Assembly (NCBI GenBank): GCA_965240325.2
Contig: OZ251222.1
Location: forward strand, 3,534,001-3,598,000
Source of the DNA: Rebecca billardiae RCC1528
Taxonomy: Eukaryota > Haptophyta
DNA: 64,000 nt
Direction: 5' to 3'
The notes under the pieces were generated by a model. That model ran no database searches. It was not told the DNA's origin and saw only the letters and a list, made by a program, of their open reading frames with translations. A program made the translations under genes and the position numbers. Positions 50,601-62,600 of this stretch are shown in pieces (position 1 is the stretch's first letter; every line of letters starts with the position of its first letter).

Positions 50601-53600
50601 GAGCTGGGCGGTGGGCTTGGCGGAGGCGGCGGCGGCGAGCTTGGTGGCGGGCTCGGCGGCGGCGGCGGCGGCGAGCTTGGTGGCGGGCTCGGTGGCGGCG
50701 GCGGCGGCGAGCTGGGCGGTGGGCTCGGCGGTGGCGGCGGCGGCGAGCTCGGTGGCGGGCTCGGCGGCGGCGGCGGCGGCGAGCTGGGCGGCGGCGACGG
50801 CGGCGGCGGCGGCGGCGAGCTGGGCGGCGGGCTTGGCGGAGGTGGCGGCGGCGAGCTTGGTGGCGGACTTGGCGGTGGCGGCGGCGGCGAGCTCGGTGGC
50901 GGGCTCGGCGGCGGCGGCGGCGGCGAGCTCGGTGGCGGGCTCGGAGGCGGCGGCGGCGGCGAGCTCGGTGGCGGGCTCGGCGGCGGCGGCGGCGGCGAGC
51001 TGGGCGGCGGCGACGGCGGCGGCGGCGGCGGCGAGCTGGGCGGTGGGCTTGGCGGAGGCGGCGGCGGCGGTGAGCTCGGTGGCGGCGATGGCGGCTGCGA
51101 CGGCGGCGGGCTCGGCGGTGGCGAAGGTGGAGCCGATGGCGGCGGCGATGGCGGCGGGCTGGGCGGAGGCGGCGGTGGCGGGCTGGGTGGCGGCGAGGGC
51201 GGCGGAAGCGGGGGCGGCGACGGCACGGCCGACGGCGGTGGCGACGGCGGCGGTGAGGGCGGCGGGCTGGGCGGCGGCAGCGGCGAGGGCGGCGGGCTGG
51301 GTGGCGGGCTCGGCGGCGGGCTCGGCAGCGGGCTCGGCGGCGGGCTCGGCGGCGGCGCGGGCGGCGGGCTCGGCGGCGGCGCGGGCGGCGTGGGCGGCGA
51401 GTAAGGACTGCTGCGCGGCGGCGGCGGCGGGCTCGGCGGCGGGCTCGGCGGCGGGCTCGGCGGCGGGCTCGGCGGCGGGCTCGGCGGAGGCGGCGGTGGC
51501 GGGCTGGGCGGCGGCGAGGGCGGTGGAAGCGGTGGCGGCGACGGCACGGCCGACGGCGGCGGGCTGGGCGGCGGCGACGGCGGCGGGCTGGGCAGCGGCG
51601 AGGGTGGCGGGCTTGGCGGTGGTGACGGTGGAGCCGATGGCGGCGGCGACGGCGGCGGGCTCGGCGGCGGCGATGGCGGCGGCGGCGGCGGGCTCGGCGG
51701 CGGAGATGGCGGCTGCGACGGCGGCGGGCTCGGCGGTGGCGACGGCGGAGCCGATGGCGGCGGCGATGGCGGCGGGCTGGGCGGAGGCGGCGGTGGCGGG
51801 CTGGGTGGCGGCAAGGGCGGCGGAAGCGGGGGCGGCGACGGCACGGCCGACGGCGGTGGCGACGGCGGCGGTGAGGGCGGCGGGCTGGGCGGCGGCAGCG
51901 GCGAGGGCGGCGGGCTGGGTGGCGGGCTCGGCGGCGGGCTCGGCAGCGGGCTCGGCGGCGGGCTCGGCGGCGGCGCGGGCGGCGGGCTCGGCGGCGGCGC
52001 GGGCGGCGTGGGCGGCGAGTAAGGACTGCTGCGCGGCGGCGGCGGCGGGCTCGGCGGCGGGCTCGGCGGCGGGCTCGGCGGCGGGCTCGGCGGCGGGCTC
52101 GGCGGAGGCGGCGGTGGCGGGCTGGGCGGCGGCGAGGGCGGCGGAAGCGGTGGCGGCGACGGCACGGCCGACGGCGGCGGGCTGGGCGGCGGCGACGGCG
52201 GCGGGCTGGGCAGCGGCGAGGGCGGCGGGCTTGGCGGTGGTGACGGTGGAGCCGATGGCGGCGGCGACGGCGGCGGGCTCGGCGGCGGCGATGGCGGCGG
52301 CGGCGGCGGGCTCGGCGGCGGAGATGGCGGCTGCGACGGCGGCGGGCTCGGCGGTGGCGACGGTGGAGCCGATGGCGGCGGCGATGGCGGCGGGCTGGGC
52401 GGAGGCGGCGGTGGCGGGCTGGGTGGCGGCGAGGGCGGCGGAAGCGGGGGCGGCGACGGCACGGCCGACGGCGGTGGCGACGGCGGCGGTGAGGGCGGCG
52501 GGCTGGGCGGCGGCAGCGGCGGCGGCGGCGGCGGGCTGGGTGGTGGGCTTGGTGGCGGGCTGGGTGGCGGCGCAGGCGCGTCGGCGCCGAGCTCGACGGT
52601 CGCGCTGACGAGCGGCACGAACGCGAAGCCCGACGCGTCGTACGGCGACGCGCTCGAGCCGAGGAACGGGAAGTTGCGGTCGGTCTCCGTGCCGCCGAGC
52701 GCGTCGGTCGTCTCCACCATGAACGCGACGCGCACCGCGCCGGGCTCGGGCCAGCGGCCGTCGGCCGTGTCTGGGCGGAAGGCGGCGGTGAAGGTGCCGT
52801 CGCCGGCGTGCGCGGCGGTGAGCACCCAGTTGCCCTCACCCGAGTCCGAGCCCGCGCTGCCGCTTGACACCACCACCTCGTACGCGCCGCCGCCGTACTC
52901 CACCTCCGCGCGCACGGCCGTCTTGTCCGCGCTCGCGGGCGCAGAGGCGTCGTCGACCACCGCCACGGCGAGCACGAGGTCGGTGGAGGGCGCGGCGCCG
53001 CCGAGGGGCGAGGGGAGCAGCGTGTAGTTGGCGATGAAGCGGCGCTTGCCCGCCACCGCGAGCTGCAGGTACGCCGCGTCGTTCGTCGTCACCGATCCGT
53101 CCAGCGTCGGGTCGAGCTGCGAGCGCCGCCACTCGCAGAAGCTACTCACGTCATACTCAGCCGAGCCGAGCACGACCAGCGCCGCGACGCGGATGTCGAA
53201 CGAGGTGAAGGCGCAGTCGCCCGAGACGTCGCCGTACACGCGCTCGGTGCACGGGTCGCACGCCTGGAGACGCCGCGCCGCGCGCGCCGCCGCGCGCGCG
53301 CCGGTCGCGCGCCGCGCCGCGGCGAGCGCGGCGCGCGCGCCGAGCAGCGCGTCCGCGGCCGCGGGCGGCTGCGCGCCGAGCCGCGCCGACGGCTCGTCGG
53401 CGAGCGCGCGCCGCGCGGCCGACACGCTCGCGACGCCGGCGCCGGCAAAGATGTCGGCGTTCTGCGTGCGCGTGGTCACGCCCGAGCCGTCCTGCGTGAC
53501 GAGCTCGACGATCGTGCCGGTGAACGCCGCCGAGCCCGTGCCGAGCACGTCGAAGGTGATGGTGCCGATCTGCAGGTACGCGCCCGCGTCGGTCGAGGCG

Positions 53601-56600
53601 GTGTCGTCGCCGACGAGCAGCACGCGCGTCACCGGGTCGTTGATCGTGCACGTGGCCCACGCGAGCGAGGTGGCGCAGCCGGAGGCCTGGAGCAGGCTCG
53701 AGTCCAGGAAGATCTCGATCTGGAAGTTGACCAGCCTCTCGCCGCCCGTGTTGGCGTACACGCCCACGGAGAGCTGCGAGCCCGACTGCGCAAACTGCAG
53801 CCCGGCGCTGTCGCCGAGGTCGACGTCGTTCACGGCGGGCCGGAGGTTTGGCGAGACGGTCACCTGCAGGTCGGCGGCGGAGGCGGAGGCGGGGAGCGCG
53901 GCGTCGCACGCCCACGCGACGGAGACCGTCGTCGCGCCCGGCGCGTTGCCCTGCAGCGTGAGCACGCCCTCCGCGTCCACGCTCACAGCGTCCGCGTCGT
54001 CCGAAGCGAAGTCAAACAGCTCGGCCGTGGGCACATAGAAGCCGCTGCCGGCCGCGTCGTCCCAGACGGTGCCGTCGGAGAAGGTGACGGCGACGCCGAG
54101 CGCGCGCGTCGTGCCCTGCTGCCCGACGAGGTCGAACGCCTTCGCGCCGTTCGACGCGCGCGAGAGCACGAGCTGCGTCGGCTGCACGGGCGCGGCCGCG
54201 TCCACGGTCACGCCGAGCGTGCTGCCGAGGCTCAGCCCCTGCCACAGCACGTCCAGCTGCGTGACGCCCGCACCGACCGGCCGGAGCTCGGCGGCGGAGA
54301 CGGTGGCGACGGCGGCGTCGGAGGAGGAGAAGGTGGCGGCGCTCGTCACGTCGACGACGCTGCCCGCGACGTCGCTCAGCGTCACGCTCGCCGCGAGCGC
54401 CGCGCGCTGGAAGGACGACGTGCAGCCGATCGCCGAGAGCGTCGTCGCGTCGACCGCCGCCGAGCCCGCGTACGCGGGCGAGGGCGAGGCGAAGAGCGCG
54501 ATGGATGCCACCTCGACCAGCTCGATCGTGAGCGTCTTGTCGCCGTCGAAGCCGGGGACGAGCGCGCCGAACAGCGGCACGCGGCCGTGCACCGTCAGCG
54601 ACGACGGGCACGCCGGGTTGCTCGCTGCGCCCGCGATCACGCTCAGCACGTTGCCGCTTAGGCTCGCGCACTGCTCGGAGCCGTCGGCCGCGCTCAGCGT
54701 GAAGTTGGCGCGCGCGTCGGTGGAGAAGTCGACGGTGGTGCCGTCGTCGTACGTGACGAGCATCGTCAGCGTCGCGCCGGTGGGCAGGCTCACCGGCGGC
54801 TGCGACGCGCCCTCGGACGGGTCGGCCACGCGCGCCGCGGACGCGCTCAACGTGGAGATGGCGGTGGGCGCGGGCACGGCGATCGCCACGCGCGCCGAGC
54901 CGACGGCCGCGGCGCCGCCGGCGGAGGCGCACGCGACCCACGACGCCTGGAGGAGGGGCCCGGACTGCGCGACCGCGTTGGTCGCGACGGTCGCGCGCCA
55001 CGCGTCCTCCTCGCCCGAGCCGCGCGACAGCTCGAGCGACGCCGTCGTCGAGCTGAGCGCCAGCTCCGCATGCGGCACCGGCTGCACCGAGCCGTCGGAG
55101 AGCGTCGCCCACGCAAACACGCGCGCCTCGTCGCCCTCCGCGTCGAGGAGCTGCGCGAGCGCGAGCTCGGGCTGCACCGCGTCCTCGTACTCGGGCGCGG
55201 CCTGCGGCGCGCTGCTCCACGCCGTCTCCTCCGGGTTGAGCGCGACGACGCTGAGCGACGTCACGTTGGCCGCGCTCGCGCGCAGCGTGAGCGTCGCGGG
55301 CGTTGCCGCGCCCGGCGCGCCTCCGGAGAGGCTGATGTTGGTCGAGCCCGCGCCCGCGCCCGCCGCGCCGGACACGTGCCACACGCCGGTGGTGCTGTCG
55401 AAGCTGACGCTCGCCAGCGCGCCGTCGTCGCTCGCCAGCGTCACCTCCGCCGACACGTCCACCAGCCCGTCCGCGAAGCCGGCCGCGAGCGCGGCCGTCG
55501 AGCCGGCGCCGCCGTCCGAGTTGTCGTAGGAGAAGGCGGCCAGCAGCCGCGCGCGCGTGCGGCCGTACGGCGCGTACGGCGCGGTGCACTCGGCGGAGGC
55601 GGAGCGGAGGAGGCCGCCGATGGGCGAGAGCGCCGGCGCGTCGAGCTGCACGCGCGCGCGCCGCGGGTACCACACGCGCAGCGGCACCGTGTCGTTCACG
55701 GCCGCGTCGGCCGCGAGCGCGAGCGACACGCGCGCCGCGGCCGCGCCCGCCGTGTGCGACGCGTCGAGCGAGAGCGCGCACGCCGAGCTGACGCTGAGCA
55801 CGGACGCGTCGGCGGACGCGTCGGCGAGCGCGCAGGTGAACGTCGAGCCCGCGCTGCCGCTCGCCGGCCCGTCCGCCGCGCGCGAGTAGAGCACCGCCGC
55901 GGCGAGCGTCGGCGCGTCCGCCGCGCCCGACAGCGGGCCCATGTTGACGCGCTCCGCGTCGCCGCTGCCCGAGACGTAGCCGACGAGGCCGAGCGGCGTC
56001 GAGGCCTGCACGGTGAGCTGCGCGTCGGCCTGCGCGCCGCCGCGCTCGTCGTCCAGCTGCGCGGCCACGTTGGTCACGAACGGGTTGCCGCCGCGGTTGA
56101 TCAGGTCGTTGACGAACACAGACAGCACCGCCGGCCGCGCGCCGGTCGGCGCGGCGCCGAGCACGCTGAAGGTGACGCTCACGAGCTGCACGTCGGTGCC
56201 CGTGACGTCGGCGTCGTCCGTCGAGGCGGGCACGCCCGAGACGAGGATGCCGAGCTCGCCCGTCGCGTCCGGGTCGCCCGGGCTCACCGTCGGCGTGTTG
56301 TACGCCGACGCCACCGCCGTCGAGCCGTACGAGAGCACGGCCGGGTCGTAGCGCCACGTGAGGCGGAACGAGGTGCACGGGAAGCCGCCCGTGTGCGCGT
56401 ACGCGGTCGCGACGATCGTGTCGGAGCGGAAGCGGGGCGAGTGGGCGAAGTCGACGCGCACGCCGGCGGCGGAGAGCGGCGTGTGCGTCGGGCGCTGCGC
56501 GAGCGCGATCGCCGAGCTCAGCGCCGCGCCCACCGAGCCGCCGCCCGACGGGGTCGCTGTGACGCTCACGTGCAGCGCGCGCGCCTCCGACTGAGAGAAC

Positions 56601-59600
56601 CATGAGGACGCGACGCTGTGCGAGCACTCGGCGAGGCCGCTCGTCTGGTGGGCCGCGGCGCACGAGACGGTGGTCGAGTCGCCCGCCGTGCTCTGCAGCG
56701 TGAGGCTCACGCCCAGCCCCGACAGCTGCACGTTCGTCCGCCCCGACTCGTCGCGCAGCTGGTACGTCACCGCCACGTCCGCGCGGTCGGCGTACACGAC
56801 AGCCGTGCGCACCCACGCGCGCACGCTCGCCGGGTCGCGCCGCTGCACGCGGAAGGCGGAGTTGCCCGAGATGGAGGCGATCCGTGCGTCGGGGCCGCTG
56901 AAGCCCGAGAGCGCGCCGCGCAGCACGCCGTGCGCGTTCGGCGTGCTCCCCGCGAAGAAGCCAAAGCCGCCCGCGTGCCGCGCGCCGCTCGAAGACTCCG
57001 TGCCCGGCACGCGCCGGCCGAGGCCGAGCGCGGACGAGTACACGAGCGCGTGCGCGCCCTCGACGAGTTGCTCGGCCGTGTACGAGGCGGGCGGCGAGGG
57101 CGGCGGCGAAGGCAGCGGCGAGGGCGGCGGGCTTGGCGGTGGCGACGGTGGAGCCGATGGCGGCGGCGATGGCGGCGGGCTGGGCGGAGGCGGTGGCGGC
57201 GGGCTCGGCGGAGGCGAGGGCGGCGGGCGCGGCGGCGCGTTGGGTGGTGGTGGCGATGGGGGCGGCGGCGGGCTCGGTGGCGGTGACGGCGGCACGTTGA
57301 GCAGCGCCACGCTCTGCACGCTGACGCCCACCGCCTCCTGCAGCGCGGTGCTGTCCGTCCCAGCGATCGTCGCCACGACGTCCACCGGCGTCGGGTCGTC
57401 ACTCGGCTGGTAGATCTCGACGTTCACGACGGTCGAGCCCGAGCTCACGGCGACCACGCGGATGCGCGACGCGGCGAAGTCGCAGCCGCACTCGTCCGAG
57501 AGCTGCGCGGCGATGAAGGCGACCAGCGCCGCCTCCTGCGCCGCGTCCCACGAGCTGAGGTCGACGTCGAACTCGTACGTGACGAGCACGATCTCGCCGG
57601 GAGGCGGCGGCGAGGGCGGCGGGTGCGGCGGCGGGCGGGGCGGTGGGCTGGGCGGTGGAGACGGCGGCGGGCTCGGCGGTGGTGACGGCGGCGGCGGCGG
57701 CGGGCTCGGTGGTGGAGATGGCGGAGAGCTCGGCGGTGGACTCGACGGTGGCGCTGGCGGTGAACTCGTCGGCGGAGGGCTCGGCGGCGGAGATGGCGGC
57801 TGCGACGGCGGCGGGCTCGGCGGCGGCGATGGCGGCGGTGGCGGCGGCGGAGCTGGCGGCGGCGGGCTTGGTGGCGGGCTCGGAGGCGGCGACGGCGGTG
57901 GCGGCGGTGGCGAGCTGGGCGGCGGTGGCGACGGCGGCGGCGATGGCGGCGGTGGCGGAGCTGGCGGCGGCGGGCTTGGTGGCGGGCTCGGAGGCGGCGA
58001 CGGCGGTGGCGGCGGTGGCGAGCTGGGCGGCGGTGGCGACGGCGGCGGCGATGGCGGCGGTGGCGGCGGCGGAGCTGGCGGCGGCGGGCTTGGTGGCGGG
58101 CTCGGAGGCGGCGACGGCGGTGGCGGCGGTGGCGAGCTGGGCGGCGGTGGCGACGGCGGCGGCGATGGCGGCGGTGGCGACGGCGGAGCTGGCGGCGGCG
58201 GGCTTGGTGGCGGGCTCGGAGGCGGCGACGGCGGTGGCGGCGGTGGCGAGCTGGGCGGCGGTGGCGACGGCGGTCGGCGATGGCGGCGGTGGCGGCGGCG
58301 GAGCTGGCGGCGGCGGGCTTGGTGGCGGGCTCGGAGGCGGCGACGGCGGTGGCGGCGGTGGCGAGCTGGGCGGCGGTGGCGACGGCGGCGGCGATGGCGG
58401 CGGTGGCGGCGGCGGAGCTGGCGGCGGCGGGCTTGGTGGCGGGCTCGGAGGCGGCGACGGCGGTGGCGGCGGTGGCGAGCTGGGCGGCGGTGGCGACGGC
58501 GGCGGCGATGGCGGCGGTGGCGGCGGCGGAGCTGGCGGCGGCGGGCTTGGTGGCGGGCTCGGAGGCGGCGACGGCGGTGGCGGCGGTGGCGAGCTGGGCG
58601 GCGGTGGCGACGGCGGCGGCGATGGCGGCGGTGGCGGCGGCGGAGCTGGCGGCGGCGGGCTTGGTGGCGGGCTCGGAGGCGGCGACGGCGGTGGCGGCGG
58701 TGGCGAGCTGGGCGGCGGTGGCGACGGCGGCGGCGATGGCGGCGGTGGCGGCGGCGGAGCTGGCGGCGGCGGGCTTGGTGGCGGGCTCGGAGGCGGCGAC
58801 GGCGGTGGCGGCGGTGGCGAGCTGGGCGGCGGTGGCGACGGCGGCGGCGATGGCGGCGGTGGCGGGGCGGAGCTGGTGGCGGCGGGCTTGGTGGCGGGCT
58901 CGGAGGCGGCGACGGCGGTGGCGGCGGTGGCGAGCTGGGCGGCGGTGGCGACGGCGGCGGCGATGGCGGCGGTGGCGGCGGCGGAGCTGGCGGCGGCGGG
59001 CTTGGTGGCGGGCTCGGAGGTGGCGACGGCGGTGGCGGCGGTGGCGAGCTGGGCGGCGGTGGCGACGGCGGCGGCGATGGCGGCGGTGGCGGCGGCGGAG
59101 CTGGCGGCGGCGGGCTTGGTGGCGGGCTCGGAGGCGGCGACGGCGGTGGCGGCGGTGGCGAGCTGGGCGGCGGTGGCGACGGCGGCGGCGATGGCGGCGG
59201 GGCGGCGGCGGAGCTGGCGGCGGCGGGCTTGGTGGCGGGCTCGGAGGCGGCGACGGCGGTGGCGGCGGTGGCGAGCTGGGCGGCGGTGGCGACGGCGGTG
59301 GCGATGGCGGCGGTGGCGGCGGCGGAGCTGGCGGCGGCGGGCTGGGTGGCGGGCTCGGAGGCGGCGACGGCGGTGGCGGCGGTGGCGAGCTGGGCGGCGG
59401 TGGCGACGGCGGTGGCGATGGCGGCGGTGGCGGCGGCGGAGCTGGTGGCGGCGGGCTTGGTGGCGGGCTCGGAGGCGGCGACGGCGGTGGCGGCGGTGGC
59501 GAGCTGGGCGGCGGTGGCGACGGCGGCGGCGATGGCGGCGGTGGCGGCGGCGAAGCTGGTGGCGGCGGGCTTGGTGGCGGGCTCGGAGGCGGCGACGGCG

Positions 59601-62600
59601 GTGGCGGCGGTGGCGAGCTGGGCGGCGGTGGCGACGGCGGCGGCGATGGCGGCGGTGGCGGCGGCGGAGCTGGCGGCGGCGGGCTTGGTGGCGGGCTCGG
59701 AGGTGGCGACGGCGGTGGCGGCGGTGGCGAGCTGGGCGGCGGTGGCGACGGCGGCGGCGATGGCGGCGGTGGCGGCGGCGGAGCTGGCGGCGGCGGGCTG
59801 GGTGGCGGGCTCGGAGGTGGCGACGGCGGTGGCGGCGGTGGCGAGCTGGGCGGCGGTGGCGACGGCGGCGGCGATGGCGGCGGTGGCGGCGGCGGAGCTG
59901 GCGGCGGCGGGCTGGGTGGCGGGCTCGGAGGCGGCGACGGCGGTGGCGGCGGTGGCGAGCTGGGCGGCGGTGGCGACGGCGGCGGCGATGGCGGCGGTGG
60001 CGGCGGCGGAGCTGGCGGCGGCGGGCTGGGAGGCGGGCTCGGAGGCGGCGACGGCGGTGGCGGCGGTGGCGAGCTGGGCGGCGGCGGCGACGGCGGTGGC
60101 GATGGCGGCGGTGGCGGCGGCGGAGCTGGCGGCGGCGGGCTTGGTGGCGGGCTCGGAGGCGGCGACGGCGGTGGCGGCGGTGGCGAGCTGGGCGGCGGTG
60201 GCGACGGCGGCGGCGATGGCGGCGGTGGCGGCGGCGGAGCTGGCGGCGGCGGGCTGGGTGGCGGGCTCGGAGGCGGCGACGGCGGTGGCGGCGGTGGCGA
60301 GCTGGGCGGCGGTGGCGACGGCGGCGGCGATGGCGGCGGTGGCGGCGGCGGAGCTGGCGGCGGCGGGCTTGGTGGCGGGCTCGGAGGCGGCGACGGCGGT
60401 GGCGGCGGTGGCGAGCTGGGCGGCGGTGGCGACGGCGGCGGCGATGGCGGCGGCGGCGGCGGCGGAGCTGGCGGCGGCGGGCTTGGTGGCGGGCTCGGAG
60501 GCGGCGACGGCGGTGGCGGCGGTGGCGAGCTGGGCGGCGGTGACGACGGCCGCGGCGATGGCGGCGGTGGCGGCGGCGGAGCTGGCGGCGGCGGGCTTGG
60601 TGGCGGGCTCGGAGGCGGCGACGGCGGCGGCGGCGGTGGCGAGCTGGGCGGCGGTGGCGACGGCGGCGGCGATGGCGGCGGTGGCGGCGGCGGAGCTGGC
60701 GGCGGCGGGCTTGGTGGCGGGCTCGGAGGCGGCGACGGCGGTGGCGGCGGTGGCGAGCTGGGCGGCGGTGGCGACGGCGGCGGCGATGGCGGCGGTGGCG
60801 GCGGCGGAGCTGGCGGCGGCGGGCTGGGTGGCGGGCTCGGAGGCGGCGACGGCGGTGGCGGCGGTGGCGAGCTGGGCGGCGGTGGCGACGGCGGCGGCGA
60901 TGGCGGCGGTGGCGGCGGCGGAGCTGGCGGCGGCGGGCTTGGTGGCGGGCTCGGAGGTGGCGACGGCGGTGGCGGCGGTGGCGAGCTGGGCGGCGGTGGC
61001 GACGGCGGTGGCGATGGCGGCGGTGGCGGCGGCGGAGCTGGCGGCGGCGGGCTGGGTGGCGGGCTCGGAGGCGGCGACGGCGGTGGCGGCGGTGGCGAGC
61101 TGGGCGGCGGTGGCGACGGCGGCGGCGATGGCGGCGGTGGCGGCGGCGGAGCTGGCGGCGGCGGGCTTGGTGGCGGGCTCGGAGGCGGCGACGGCGGTGG
61201 CGGCGGTGGCGAGCTGGGCGGCGGTGGCGACGGCGGCGGCGATGGCGGCGGTGGCGGCGGCGGAGCTGGCGGCGGCGGGCTTGGTGGCGGGCTCGGAGGC
61301 GGCGACGGCGGTGGCGGCGGTGGCGAGCTGGGCGGCGGTGGCGACGGCGGCGGCGATGGCGGCGGTGGCGGCGGCGGAGCTGGCGGCGGCGGGCTGGGTG
61401 GCGGGCTCGGAGGCGGCGACGGCGGTGGCGGCGGTGGCGAGCTGGGCGGCGGTGGCGACGGCGGCGGCGATGGCGGCGGTGGCGGCGGCGGAGCTGGCGG
61501 CGGCGGGCTTGGTGGCGGGCTCGGAGGCGGCGACGGCGGTGGCGGCGGTGGCGAGCTGGGCGGCGGTGGCGACGGCGGCGGCGATGGCGGCGGTGGCGGC
61601 GGCGGAGCTGGCGGCGGCGGGCTTGGTGGCGGGCTCGGAGGCGGCGACGGCGGTGGCGGCGGTGGCGAGCTGGGCGGCGGTGGCGACGGCGGCGGCGATG
61701 GCGGCGGCGGCGGCGGCGGAGCTGGCGGCGGCGGGCTTGGTGGCGGGCTCGGAGGCGGCGACGGCGGTGGCGGCGGTGGCGAGCTGGGCGGCGGTGGCGA
61801 CGGCGGCGGCGATGGCGGCGGTGGCGGCGGCGGAGCTGGCGGCGGCGGGCTTGGTGGCGGGCTCGGAGGCGGCGACGGCGGTGGCGGCGGTGGCGAGCTG
61901 GGCGGCGGTGGCGACGGCGGCGGCGATGGCGGCGGTGGCGGCGGTGGAGCTGGCGGCGGCGGGCTTGGTGGCGGGCTCGGAGGTGGCGACGGCGGTGGCG
62001 GCGGTGGCGAGCTGGGCGGCGGTGGCGACGGCGGTGGCGATGGCGGCGGTGGCGGCGGCGGAGCTGGCGGCGGCGGGCTTGGTGGCGGGCTCGGAGGCGG
62101 CGACGGCGGTGGCGGCGGTGGCGAGCTGGGCGGCGGTGGCGACGGCGGCGGCGATGGCGGCGGCGGCGGCGGCGGAGCTGGCGGCGGCGGGCTTGGTGGC
62201 GGGCTCGGAGGCGGCGACGGCGGTGGCGGCGGTGGCGAGCTGGGCGGCGGTGGCGACGGCGGCGGCGATGGCGGCGGTGGCGGCGGCGGAGCTGGCGGCG
62301 GCGGGCTTGGTGGCGGGCTCGGAGGCGGCGACGGCGGTGGCGGCGGTGGCGAGCTGGGCGGCGGTGGCGACGGCGGCGGCGATGGCGGCGGTGGCGGCGG
62401 CGGAGCTGGTGGCGGCGGGCTTGGTGGCGGGCTCGGAGGCGGCGACGGCGGTGGCGGCGGTGGCGAGCTGGGCGGCGGTGGCGACGGCGGCGGCGATGGC
62501 GGCGGTGGCGGCGGTGGAGCTGGCGGCGGCGGGCTTGGTGGCGGGCTCGGAGGTGGCGACGGCGGTGGCGGCGGTGGCGAGCTGGGCGGCGGTGGCGACG

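Noticed and set aside
47925-52608. Plus-strand open frames of 1,159 and 1,542 residues, glycine- and alanine-rich
   Set aside because: They are antisense shadows of the proline rod. The repeat lacks stops in all frames, and only the minus frame joins cleanly to folded domains on both sides.
47776-52839. Minus-strand Arg/His-rich open frame of 1,687 residues
   Set aside because: Same DNA as the SPPP rod read in another frame. Composition is an artefact of the codon pattern and the flanks are shadows of known domains.
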